A stretch of DNA of 27,465 nucleotides from CAZMRF01 sp964568735 (lineage in GTDB: Bacteria; Acidobacteriota; Polarisedimenticolia; JACPZX01). The notes under the pieces were generated by a model. That model worked only from the letters and a program-made list of their open reading frames with translations, ran no database searches and was not told where the DNA came from. The stretch spans positions 1-27,465 of the forward strand of contig CAZMRF010000068.1 of assembly GCA_964568735.1 (NCBI GenBank). The letters run 5' to 3'. The position numbers were made by a program, and so were the translations under genes. Below, piece by piece: positions 6,994 through 14,245 of this stretch. Each line of letters starts with the position of its first letter. Position 1 is the stretch's first letter.

Positions 6994-8119
6994 CTAGTCC
7001 GCCCCGGCGGCGCTCTTTCCCAGAGTCCCGGCGCTCGCCGCCATCAGATAACTTCGAATAAACTCGTCGAGCTCGCCGTCGAGCACGTCCTGGGGCTGGC
7101 TGCTCACGACTCCCGTCCGGAGATCCTTGACCTGCTTGTAGGGGTGCAGGACGTAGGAGCGGATCTGGCTCCCGAAGTTGATGCCCTGCTTCGCTGCCTC
7201 CTCCTTCTCGCGCTTCTCGTCCTGCTTCTGGCGCTCGAACTCGTAGAGGCGCACCTTGAGGATCCTCATGGCGGCATCCCGGTTCTTGTGCTGGGAGCGC
7301 TCGTTCTGGCACGAGACGACGATCCCCGTGGGCAGGTGCGTCATGCGCACGGCAGAGTCCGTGACGTTCACGTGCTGCCCGCCCGCCCCGCTGCTCCGGA
7401 AGGTATCCACTCGAAGTTCCTTGTCCTCGATCTTGATATCGATCGCGTCGTCGAGATCGGGCCAGGCGTAGACGGCCGCGAAGGAGGTGTGACGCCGCGC
7501 GTTGGCGTCGAAGGGGCTGATCCTCACCAGCCGGTGGACGCCCTTCTCGGCCCGGAGGTAGCCGTAGGCGTTCTCGCCCTTCACCATCAGCGTGGCACTC
7601 TTGATGCCCGCCTCTTCGCCTTGCTGAACGTCGACGATGGAGACCGAGTATCCTTTCCGCTCGCACCAGCGGAGGTACATCCTGTAGAGCATGTCGGCCC
7701 AGTCCTGGGCCTCGGTGCCGCCGGCGCCCGCGTGAATGGTGAGGATGGCGTCGCTGCGGTCGTGCTCGCCGCCGAGCATCATGGCCATCTCGGCCTGACC
7801 CGCAGACTTCTCGAGCTCGCCGAGCATCGTGGAGAGGTCGGCGTCTATGTCGTGCCCCTCGCGGCCGAGCTCGACCATCGCCGCGGCGTCCTCGAGGGCG
7901 GCCAGGAGGCGGCGTCCCCTCTCCATGGCGCTCTCGACCCGGGCTCTCTGCTGGAGCACGACCTGCGCCGCGCCGGGATCGTCCCAGAAATCCGTCTGGG
8001 CCATCCGCGCGTTCAGCTTCTCGAGCTCCTTCTCGCGGGCCGGGAGGTCAAAGGTAACCTCGGAGCTCTTCGACACGCTCGCGCACGGTCTGGTGACGGC
8101 GTATCAGCTCTTCGTTCAT
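6994..8119 (-). CDS. prfB: Peptide chain release factor 2, made by programmed +1 frameshift
   Basis: RF2 terminates translation at UGA and UAA. The gene is in two frames. A 23-codon first part (8119-8051, MNEELIRRHQ...ELRGYL) ends at an in-frame UGA (8050-8048). Translation resumes in the +1 frame at GAC (8049), giving LDLPAREKELEKLN and 374 residues in all. The slip site is CTT TGA C, preceded by the Shine-Dalgarno-like GAGGT at the same spacing as in E. coli prfB. The body contains the SPF anticodon-like motif (RISPFDANARRHTS), which marks RF2, and the GGQ loop (SSGAGGQHVNVTDSAVR). The start ATG overlaps the lnt stop as ATGA. The gene's own stop is UAG, which RF1 reads. It is intact, not a pseudogene. 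Confidence 0.93.
8047..8062 (-). promoter_or_regulatory. prfB autoregulatory frameshift site
   Basis: The minus strand reads CGAGGTTACCTTTGAC. The GAGGT stimulator is three bases before the slippery CTT, which is followed by the UGA stop and C. Low RF2 lets the ribosome pause at UGA and slip to +1, completing RF2; high RF2 terminates. The arrangement matches the known programmed frameshift in layout. Confidence 0.92.
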
Positions 8120-9675
8120 GCGGGCCTTCGGCCTGATGCGGGGGCTGCGCCCCGGGGTGGCGGTGCGATGAGCGCACCGGCCGCGACTATAACACACGCC
8201 CAGCCGGCGACATCGCCCGCTCGCGAGTACGGGCTCCGGGCGTCGAGGAGGGGCACGTCGGCCACGAGGACCTCGCGCGTGCCGTAGGGAGCTGCCGACA
8301 CGATACGGCCTGCCGGATCCACCACCGCCGAGATGCCGGTGTTGGCCGCCCTCACCATCCAACGCCTGTTCTCCACAGCGCGCATCGCCGCGAGAGCGAG
8401 GTGCTGCGGCGGCCCCGCCGTGTCGCCGAGGAAGGCGTCGTTCGTCAGGTTCACGAGGAGCTGCGCCCCCTCCGCCGTGAAGCGCCTGACGAGCGAAGGG
8501 AAGATCGCTTCGAAGCAGATGAAGGGGCCCAGCCTCGCGCTCTCCGTGTCGAAGACCGCGGGCGCCGCGCCCATCGAGAAGTCGCTCGCCTCCTCGACCA
8601 TCTTCTCGACCGGCCCGAGCCAGGCGCGGAGAGGAACGTACTCGCCGAAAGGAACGAGGTGCATCTTGTCGTACCGATGCGTGGCCCGTCCTCCGGCGCG
8701 CGCGCTGAGAAGGAATGCGCTGTTGTAGACGACCGGACCCGCCTCCGACTCATCGTAGTGGACGCTCCCCACGAGGAGGTCGATGCCGAGCCGGCGCGAT
8801 TCTCCCTCCAGCATCGTGCGATAGACCTCCGCCGACGTGAGCGGCAACGGCACGGACGATTCGGGCCAGACGACGAGCGTCGCCCCCCGGAGCGCCGCAT
8901 CACGCGTGGCTTCGATATGGGCGTCGAGGATCTCCCTGCGCGCCGAGGCCTCCCACTTCTCCTCCTGGGGGACGTTGCCCTGAACGATCCCGACGCGGAG
9001 GGTGGGGGCGGGGCTGTCCGGCGCCGCCAGCCGCAGGGCGCCGTAGGCGGCCGCCGCGGCGGGAAGTGCGGCCAGGATCAGCGCGAGCCTCCCCGCCGGC
9101 AGGAGCCTCGCGGCGGACGTCCCCCCGGGGACGCAGAGCGCGATCCAGGCGACGAGCGCGTTGCCCGCGGCCACCACGAAGGAGACGGCCGTCACGCCGC
9201 CGAGATCCGCCACCTGGATCATGAGCGGCCAGGGCTGCTGCGAGGCACCCAGGAGCGACCAGGGCAGCCCGGTGAAAAGCAGGCCCCTCACGAGCTCCAG
9301 CCCCGCCCAGAGCGCCGGCGCGAGGAGGAGTGCGGCGGCGGGCCCTCGGCGGACCGCGATCCTGCGCATTCCCGCCGCGAAGAACGCCGGGTAGGCCGCG
9401 ATGTAGACGGCGAGGAGCGCGAAGACGGCCGCGGCCTCCGGATGGGAGAGGCGCCCGTGGCTCCTGAGCAGCCCGTACCACCAGGCGAAGGTCAGCCCGT
9501 GGAAGGCGAGCCCGAAGAGGAGTCCCGCGGCCGCAGCGCGCACCGCCGATCGCGCGGTCAGCGCGAGAATCATGAGCGGGGCGAGCGCGATCCAGGCCAG
9601 CGCAGGGAGGGCGGGCCTGGGGAAGGCCGCCGCGAGGAGGGCTCCCGCCGCGATGGCCGTGGCGGCCCTCCTCAC
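8116..9675 (-). CDS. lnt: Apolipoprotein N-acyltransferase Lnt
   Basis: This inner-membrane enzyme transfers the third acyl chain to the N-terminal cysteine of lipoproteins, the final maturation step before export to the outer membrane. Multiple hydrophobic helices occupy roughly the first 215 residues. A nitrilase-like periplasmic domain follows, beginning LRVGIVQGNVPQEEKW. The catalytic triad is visible: Glu in WPESSVP (about 272), Lys in YDKMHLVPFGEYVP (about 337) and Cys in GPFICFEAIFP (about 387). A last helix is near the C-terminus. The chosen GTG at 9675 directly follows the stop of the SPOR gene and gives 519 residues, typical for Lnt. The frame is open to 9765, but that stretch overlaps the SPOR gene. 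It fits with the two lipoproteins (Pal, CpoB) encoded elsewhere in the window. Confidence 0.93.
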   Translation of the reverse strand: MRRAATAIAAGALLAAAFPRPALPALAWIALAPLMILALTARSAVRAAAAGLLFGLAFHGLTFAWWYGLLRSHGRLSHPEAAAVFALLAVYIAAYPAFFAAGMRRIAVRRGPAAALLLAPALWAGLELVRGLLFTGLPWSLLGASQQPWPLMIQVADLGGVTAVSFVVAAGNALVAWIALCVPGGTSAARLLPAGRLALILAALPAAAAAYGALRLAAPDSPAPTLRVGIVQGNVPQEEKWEASARREILDAHIEATRDAALRGATLVVWPESSVPLPLTSAEVYRTMLEGESRRLGIDLLVGSVHYDESEAGPVVYNSAFLLSARAGGRATHRYDKMHLVPFGEYVPLRAWLGPVEKMVEEASDFSMGAAPAVFDTESARLGPFICFEAIFPSLVRRFTAEGAQLLVNLTNDAFLGDTAGPPQHLALAAMRAVENRRWMVRAANTGISAVVDPAGRIVSAAPYGTREVLVADVPLLDARSPYSRAGDVAGWACVIVAAGALIAPPPRGAAPASGRRPA

Positions 9676-9676
9676 C

Positions 9677-10264
9677 TCAGGGGATCCAGGTCCGGACTCC
9701 TTCCTCGGCCTCGAGGCGGCGCGCCGCCAGCTCGGCCTCCCTGCGCGACCTGTAGGGCCCGACACGGACCTTCTGGAGTCCCCTGTCCGTCATGCCGCTG
9801 CCTTCCGCGATCGACACGGAGTAGCCCTTCTGGGACAGGCGCTGGCGCATCGCGATGGCCGAGGAGAGATCTCTCGTGGCCATCACCTGGATCATGATCC
9901 CATCGCCCGCGCCAGCCTCGGGCGCCAGCTCCTCCACGCCCCGGCCCGTCTCCGGCTCGACGGCATCGAGGACCGCCGCGCTCTGCTCCGCCACCGGCTG
10001 GGGCCGGTCCACGTCGGGAGGGGATTCATCGCCCCCGAGCGTCCTGTAATAGGTCAGCTCCCGGTTCACGTCCTCGACGCTCAGCTTCTCGGGAGTCGCC
10101 TTCCCCAGGACGTCGGCTGCCGTGGCCCTCATCGTCTGCCTCTCGACCCACCGGCCGAGCATGAAGCTCGTCACGCAGAGCAGCGCGATGAGGACGATGA
10201 TGCCGGCCAGATGCCGCGTCTCGAGCTGGAACTCGCGACTCGAGCTTCGGCTCTCCTCTGCCAT
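9677..10264 (-). CDS. Membrane-anchored SPOR-domain protein
   Basis: A 195-residue bitopic protein. It has a short cytoplasmic N-terminus, one transmembrane helix (about 20-38, LAGIIVLIALLCVTSFMLG), a low-complexity periplasmic linker rich in Pro, Glu and Ala (about 60-118), and a C-terminal SPOR domain (about 120-195). The last domain reads IMIQVMATRDLSSAIAMRQR, then LQKVRVGPYRSRREAELAARRL. SPOR domains bind glycan strands stripped of stem peptides, often at the division septum, so a cell-wall or division role like FtsN or DedD is plausible but unproven. The start ATG has a textbook GGAGGT Shine-Dalgarno sequence five bases upstream. It lies between slipin and lnt. Confidence 0.85.
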   Translation of the reverse strand: MAEESRSSSREFQLETRHLAGIIVLIALLCVTSFMLGRWVERQTMRATAADVLGKATPEKLSVEDVNRELTYYRTLGGDESPPDVDRPQPVAEQSAAVLDAVEPETGRGVEELAPEAGAGDGIMIQVMATRDLSSAIAMRQRLSQKGYSVSIAEGSGMTDRGLQKVRVGPYRSRREAELAARRLEAEEGVRTWIP

Positions 10265-10312
10265 GCTGGACCTCCGCGGATCGCCGCCGGACCTTCAACC
10301 GGGGCGAGATCT

Positions 10313-11083
10313 TCAGTCCTTGCCGAGAAGTCCCTTGAGGAGATCGATCGGCACCGGGAACACGATCGTGGAGTTCTTCTCCGTCGCGATCTCCGTGAGC
10401 GTCTGGAGGAACCTGAGCTGCAAGGCCATCGGCGACTTCTCCAGCTCGATGGCCGCGAGGCGCAGGTTCGCGGCCGCCTGGTTCTCTCCCTCCGCGTGGA
10501 TGATCTTCGCGCGCTTCTCGCGCTCGGCCTCGGCCTGGCGCGCCATCGCGCGCTGCATGTCGGGAGGAAGGTCGACGTGCTTCACCTCGACCATGGAGAC
10601 CTTGATGCCCCACGGGTCGGTGTGCCGATCCAGGATGGCCTGGAGGTCGCTGTTGAGCTTCTCCCGCTTGGAGAGCAGATCGTCCAGCTCCACCTGTCCC
10701 AGGACCGACCGGAGCGTCGTCTGCGCGAGCTGGGAGGTCGCGTAGTGGAAGTTCTCCACTTCGACGATGGCCCTGTTGGGGTCGATGACTCGGAAGTAGA
10801 CGACCGCGTTCACCTTCACGGAGACGTTGTCGCGCGTGATGATGTCCTGGGGCGGCACATCCAGGACGATCGTCCGGAGACTGACCCGCATCACGCGGTC
10901 GATGGGCCAGATGATGAAGGCGATGCCCGGCCCCCGCGGGATGGGCACGAGGCGGCCCAGCCTGAAGACGACGCCACGCTCGTATTCGTTGAAGATCTTG
11001 AGGCAGTTGACGATCCAGAAGAGCACCAGCAGGGCCGCTGCCAGCAACGGGATCGGAATCAGATCACCCAAGGGGACCTCCAC
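10313..11083 (-). CDS. Slipin (stomatin-like SPFH/band 7 protein)
   Basis: A 256-residue SPFH-domain membrane protein. An N-terminal hydrophobic hairpin (about 8-28, PIPLLAAALLVLFWIVNCLK) anchors it. The band 7 domain follows with NEYERGVVFRLGR, GPGIAFIIWPIDRV and VLDVPPQDIITRDNVSVKVN. A charged coiled-coil region (about 185-220, RQAEAEREKRAKIIHAEGE) precedes the C-terminal hydrophobic tail. Slipins oligomerise in membrane microdomains and are commonly paired with a membrane NfeD/STOPP protease that can cleave their C-terminus. Here the partner is immediately upstream, 6 bases away. The start codon is GTG. The substrate or physiological role cannot be read from sequence. Confidence 0.92.
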   Translation of the reverse strand: MEVPLGDLIPIPLLAAALLVLFWIVNCLKIFNEYERGVVFRLGRLVPIPRGPGIAFIIWPIDRVMRVSLRTIVLDVPPQDIITRDNVSVKVNAVVYFRVIDPNRAIVEVENFHYATSQLAQTTLRSVLGQVELDDLLSKREKLNSDLQAILDRHTDPWGIKVSMVEVKHVDLPPDMQRAMARQAEAEREKRAKIIHAEGENQAAANLRLAAIELEKSPMALQLRFLQTLTEIATEKNSTIVFPVPIDLLKGLLGKD

Positions 11084-11089
11084 AAAGGC

Positions 11090-12376
11090 TCAGGAACTCT
11101 CGGCTTTCTCCACATCGACGATGAGATCTTTCACAGCCGTCACGCGAACGCGCTCGCCCACGCCGATGCGCTCCTTGGATCGGGCGTTCCAGTACTCCCC
11201 GTGGACGAATACCTTCCCTTCCTGCTCGATTTCAGTAAGCGCCGTCCCGATCTCCCCGCGGATGCCCTCGGCCCCCGTGGAGACCTTCCACATCTGCGCG
11301 CGCAGCGCCCTCTGCGTCAGGAAGGCCATGATCAGCGCCACCGTGAGGCTGGCGGGGAGGATCGCAGCCGGCGGCAGGCTCAGCTCGGGGATGGGCCCTT
11401 CGAAGAGGGTCAGGAAGCCGAAGGTGATCGACGCCACGCCGCCGACCGTCAGCAGGCCGTAGGAGGTGAACTTGACCTCGAGAATCAGCATGCCTATCCC
11501 CAACCCGATCAGAAGAAGTCCGAGGAGGTTGACCGGAAGAATCTGCGTCGAGATCGCGAAGAGGATCAGCGACACCGCCCCCGCGACCCCCGGGAGGATC
11601 AGGCCGGGGTGCGTGAACTCCACGTAGAGCCCGAGGAGGCCCACGAGGAAGAGAACGAAGGAGACCGTCGGGTCGGAGACCACGGCCAGGATCTTCTGTC
11701 TCGTGGTCATCTTGAAGTCCTCGATCCGGGCCTCCCCCAGGTCCAGCACGACCTCGGATCCGTCGAACCTCCTGATCTTCCGCCCATCGAGCTGATGGAG
11801 CATCTCGTCCATGTCGCGGCAGATGAGGTCGACGAGGCCCTGCTCCAGCGCCTCCCTCTCCGTGAGGGAGATGCTCTCGCGGACCATCCTCTCCGCGACC
11901 TCGACGTTCCGCTTCCTGTTCTGCGCCAGCGAGCGGGCGTGCGCCGCCAGATCGTTCTCCGCCTTCTGCATCGAGACGTCTTCCTTCTCGTTGTCGCCGA
12001 AGGCGAGGACCGGATGCGCGGCGCCTATCCTCGTGCCGGGGGACATCACGGCGACGTCGCTGCTCAGGGTGATGTAGAAGCCCGCCGAGGTCGCGCTGGC
12101 GCCGCTCGGCGCCACGAAGAGGACGACAGGAGTCCGCGAAGCGAGGAGGCTCTCGATGATCTTCTCCGTCGAGGTGACGAGGCCGCCGGGCGTGTTGATG
12201 ACGAAGACGAGCAGCGCCGCATTCTCGCCGTCCGCCTTCTCCACGGCCCTCGCGACGTACTCGGCCGTGATGCCGTGGATGACGCCGTTGATCTCCGCGC
12301 GCACGATCGCCGCCGCGCCGGCGGAGCCAGGGACGGCCAGCGAGAGGAAGGACGCGAACAGCAGGAGGCGTTTCAC
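11090..12376 (-). CDS. nfeD: NfeD-family membrane serine protease (STOPP, ClpP-like)
   Basis: A long-form NfeD protein (428 residues). A signal peptide (1-22) leads to a ClpP/SppA-like protease domain with INTPGGLVTST and the serine motif APSGASATSAGF (Ser about 97). The lysine in VSMQKAEND (Lys about 138) completes the Ser-Lys dyad known from the archaeal homologue PH1510. Four to five membrane helices (about 225-350) and a C-terminal OB-fold NfeD domain (about 360-425) follow. This class cleaves stomatin-type partners, and the slipin gene is next in the operon. The GTG start gives a good signal peptide (MKRLLLFASFLSLAVPGSAG) but has no Shine-Dalgarno sequence and lies only about 12 bases from the -10 box. 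Confidence 0.92.
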   Translation of the reverse strand: MKRLLLFASFLSLAVPGSAGAAAIVRAEINGVIHGITAEYVARAVEKADGENAALLVFVINTPGGLVTSTEKIIESLLASRTPVVLFVAPSGASATSAGFYITLSSDVAVMSPGTRIGAAHPVLAFGDNEKEDVSMQKAENDLAAHARSLAQNRKRNVEVAERMVRESISLTEREALEQGLVDLICRDMDEMLHQLDGRKIRRFDGSEVVLDLGEARIEDFKMTTRQKILAVVSDPTVSFVLFLVGLLGLYVEFTHPGLILPGVAGAVSLILFAISTQILPVNLLGLLLIGLGIGMLILEVKFTSYGLLTVGGVASITFGFLTLFEGPIPELSLPPAAILPASLTVALIMAFLTQRALRAQMWKVSTGAEGIRGEIGTALTEIEQEGKVFVHGEYWNARSKERIGVGERVRVTAVKDLIVDVEKAESS

Positions 12377-12387
12377 TGTACGCCGTC

Positions 12388-12417
12388 ATTATAGGAATGC
12401 GCTTCGAGCAGCGTCAA
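12388..12417 (-). promoter_or_regulatory. Promoter of the nfeD-slipin-SPOR-lnt-prfB operon
   Basis: On the minus strand TTGACG (12417-12412) and a perfect TATAAT (12393-12388) are 18 bases apart, the strongest promoter match in the window. The -35 box overlaps the stop codon of the upstream aminotransferase gene. The predicted start point is about 12381, only about five bases before the nfeD GTG, so the message may be nearly leaderless. Confidence 0.75.
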
Positions 12418-13598
12418 CCGGCGAGACGACGCATGCGATCGATCCCTTCCCGGATCCTCTCGACGGAGAGCGCGTAGGAGAGCCTGATGTAACCCGGCGT
12501 CCCGAAGGCCTCGCCAGCGACCACGGCCACGCCGTGCACCTCGAGCAGGAGCTTCGCCAGCTCCGCGGAGTCCTTCACGCCGAGCCTCGCGCAGAGGCCC
12601 GCCACGCCGGGATAGACATAGAACGCTCCCTCCGGCTCGTGGCAGGTGACGCCCGGGATCCCCGCGAGCCCCCCGAGGATGACGTCACGCCTCCTGGCGT
12701 ATTCCGCCAGCATCATGGATACGGACTCCTGGGGCCCGCCGATCGCCTCCGCGGCGGCGGCCTGCGCCACCGCGGTGGCGTGCGTTGCGTCGTGGGTCTG
12801 CAGCGCCCCCATCGCGCCGATGAGAGCCTTCGGCCCCACCCCGTAGCCGACGCGGTATCCGGTCATCGCGTAGGTCTTGGAGACGGAGCTCACGAGGAGC
12901 AGCCTCTCGCGGACGCCCGAAGGCGAGAGCGCGGGCGTCGTGTGCTTCCGGCCGCCGTAGAGGAAGTGCTCGTAGGTCTCGTCGTAGACGAGCACGAGGT
13001 CTTTCTCACGCGCGAGCGTGGCAAAGCGATCGACTTCATCCTGGGGGATGATCGTGCCCGTCGGGTTGCTGGGAGAACAGAGGATGATCGCGCGCGTCCG
13101 CGGGGTGACGAGGGCGGCGGCCCTCTCGGCGCGGGGCACGAACCCCTCCCGCTCGATGGTGGGCAGGAGCACGGGTGTTGCGCCGGCCAGCACGACCTGC
13201 TCGGGGAAGGAGACCCAGTAAGGAGACGGGATGATCGCCTCGTCGCCCGGAGACAGCAGCGCCATGGCAGCGAGGTAGAGGACGCTCTTCGCCCCGCAGC
13301 CCACGATCACTTCTTCCGGCTCCCAGGTCTGTCCATGGCGCCGGCGGTAGGAGTCGGCCACCGCCCGGCGCAGGGCGGGCAGACCGAGCGGCGGGAGGTA
13401 GTGGCTCAGGTTCGCGTCGATCGCCCGGTGGGCCGCGCCCTTCACGTTTTCGGGGGTGTTGAAGTCGGGCTCACCCGGCCCGAAGTCGATGACCTCGATC
13501 CCCCTCTCCCGAAGCCGCTCGGCCGCGAGCTTCGCTCCGAGGGTCGCCGACGGGGTCATGGCGGCGATGCGCTGCGAGAGCCGGAGCCCGCCGGTCAC
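12414..13598 (-). CDS. Class I/II PLP-dependent aminotransferase, aspartate aminotransferase type
   Basis: A 394-residue fold-type I aminotransferase. Visible landmarks are the N-terminal substrate loop FGPGEPDFNTP (39-49), PSPYWVSFPEQV, the cofactor contacts SPSNPTG (Asn about 178) and YDETYE (Asp about 206), and the Schiff-base lysine in SSVSKTYAMTGYRVG (Lys about 241). The carboxylate-binding arginine is in YIRLSYALS near the end. Closest in style to bacterial Ib aspartate aminotransferases, which move amino groups between aspartate and 2-oxoglutarate; prephenate or other amino donors are possible. The GTG start at 13598 overlaps the coaD stop as GTGA and has AGGAG/AAGGGG upstream. The frame is open further upstream inside coaD but without family similarity. 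Confidence 0.9.
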   Translation of the reverse strand: MTGGLRLSQRIAAMTPSATLGAKLAAERLRERGIEVIDFGPGEPDFNTPENVKGAAHRAIDANLSHYLPPLGLPALRRAVADSYRRRHGQTWEPEEVIVGCGAKSVLYLAAMALLSPGDEAIIPSPYWVSFPEQVVLAGATPVLLPTIEREGFVPRAERAAALVTPRTRAIILCSPSNPTGTIIPQDEVDRFATLAREKDLVLVYDETYEHFLYGGRKHTTPALSPSGVRERLLLVSSVSKTYAMTGYRVGYGVGPKALIGAMGALQTHDATHATAVAQAAAAEAIGGPQESVSMMLAEYARRRDVILGGLAGIPGVTCHEPEGAFYVYPGVAGLCARLGVKDSAELAKLLLEVHGVAVVAGEAFGTPGYIRLSYALSVERIREGIDRMRRLAG

Positions 13599-14245
13599 CG
13601 TCCCCTTCTCCTCGCCCTCGCCGGCCTCTTCCGCCTCGCGGCCCGGGCGGGCACCGGCGAGGAGATGCCGCCCACGGTGCTCCCATCCCCGCTGGGCGCC
13701 CCGCGGCCGTGAGACTTCCTCACGCTCGCGCTCCGGCGCGCGAGGCGCACGATCCGCCTCTCCACCTCCACGGGCACCAGCCCGTGGACGCTGCCGCCGA
13801 GCGCCACGACCTCCTTCACGAGGCGCGACGAGAGGTAGGACCATGTCTCGCTCGGCATCATGAAGACCGTCTCCATGTCAGGGTTCAGGCGCCTGTTCAT
13901 CATGGCCATCTGCAGCTCGTACTCGAAGTCCGAGATGGCCCTCAGGCCGCGGACGATGACCCGGGCGCCGCGCGAGCGGGCGTAGTCGCTGAGGAGCCCC
14001 GCGAAGGCCTCGACCCTGACGTTCGGCAGCCCGCGCGTCGAGAGCTCGATCAGCTCCCTGCGCTCCTCGACGCTGAAGAGCGGATCCTTCTCGGGATTCT
14101 CGAGGATGGCGACGACGACCTCGTCGAAGATCCGGCAGCCCCTCTGGATGATGTCCAGGTGGCCGTTCGTGACGGGATCGAAGGTGCCGGGATAGACCGC
14201 CACGACGGGGTCTCCCAGTCTGGCTGGCTGCTCCGGCCGGCTCAT
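13595..14245 (-). CDS. coaD: Phosphopantetheine adenylyltransferase CoaD with a basic C-terminal extension
   Basis: Catalyses the fourth step of coenzyme A synthesis, adding AMP from ATP to 4'-phosphopantetheine. The nucleotidyltransferase fold is clear: VVAVYPGTFDPVTNGHLDII with the TxGH-type motif (TNGH), VIVRGLRAISDFEYELQMA, and SSRLVKEVVALGGSVHGLVP at the usual end of the enzyme. About 45 more residues follow (roughly 171-216), rich in Arg, Gly, Ser and Pro and ending RRKRPARARRRGR. The total is 216 residues against a usual 155-170. The tail appears genuine, since its stop overlaps the next gene's GTG, but its function is unknown. The ATG at 14245 overlaps the recN stop as ATGA. Confidence 0.93.
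   Translation of the reverse strand: MSRPEQPARLGDPVVAVYPGTFDPVTNGHLDIIQRGCRIFDEVVVAILENPEKDPLFSVEERRELIELSTRGLPNVRVEAFAGLLSDYARSRGARVIVRGLRAISDFEYELQMAMMNRRLNPDMETVFMMPSETWSYLSSRLVKEVVALGGSVHGLVPVEVERRIVRLARRSASVRKSHGRGAPSGDGSTVGGISSPVPARAARRKRPARARRRGR

Noticed and set aside
8048..8362. Separate small gene, or a broken prfB
   Set aside because: Only its last 23 codons matter. They are the true N-terminus of RF2, joined by the programmed frameshift, so the gene is neither separate nor a pseudogene.
9572..12394. 940-codon open frame on the plus strand
   Set aside because: It lies antisense to lnt, the SPOR gene, slipin and nfeD, all of which have clear family motifs. The translation is low-complexity Arg/Asp/His-rich text typical of a GC-rich shadow frame.
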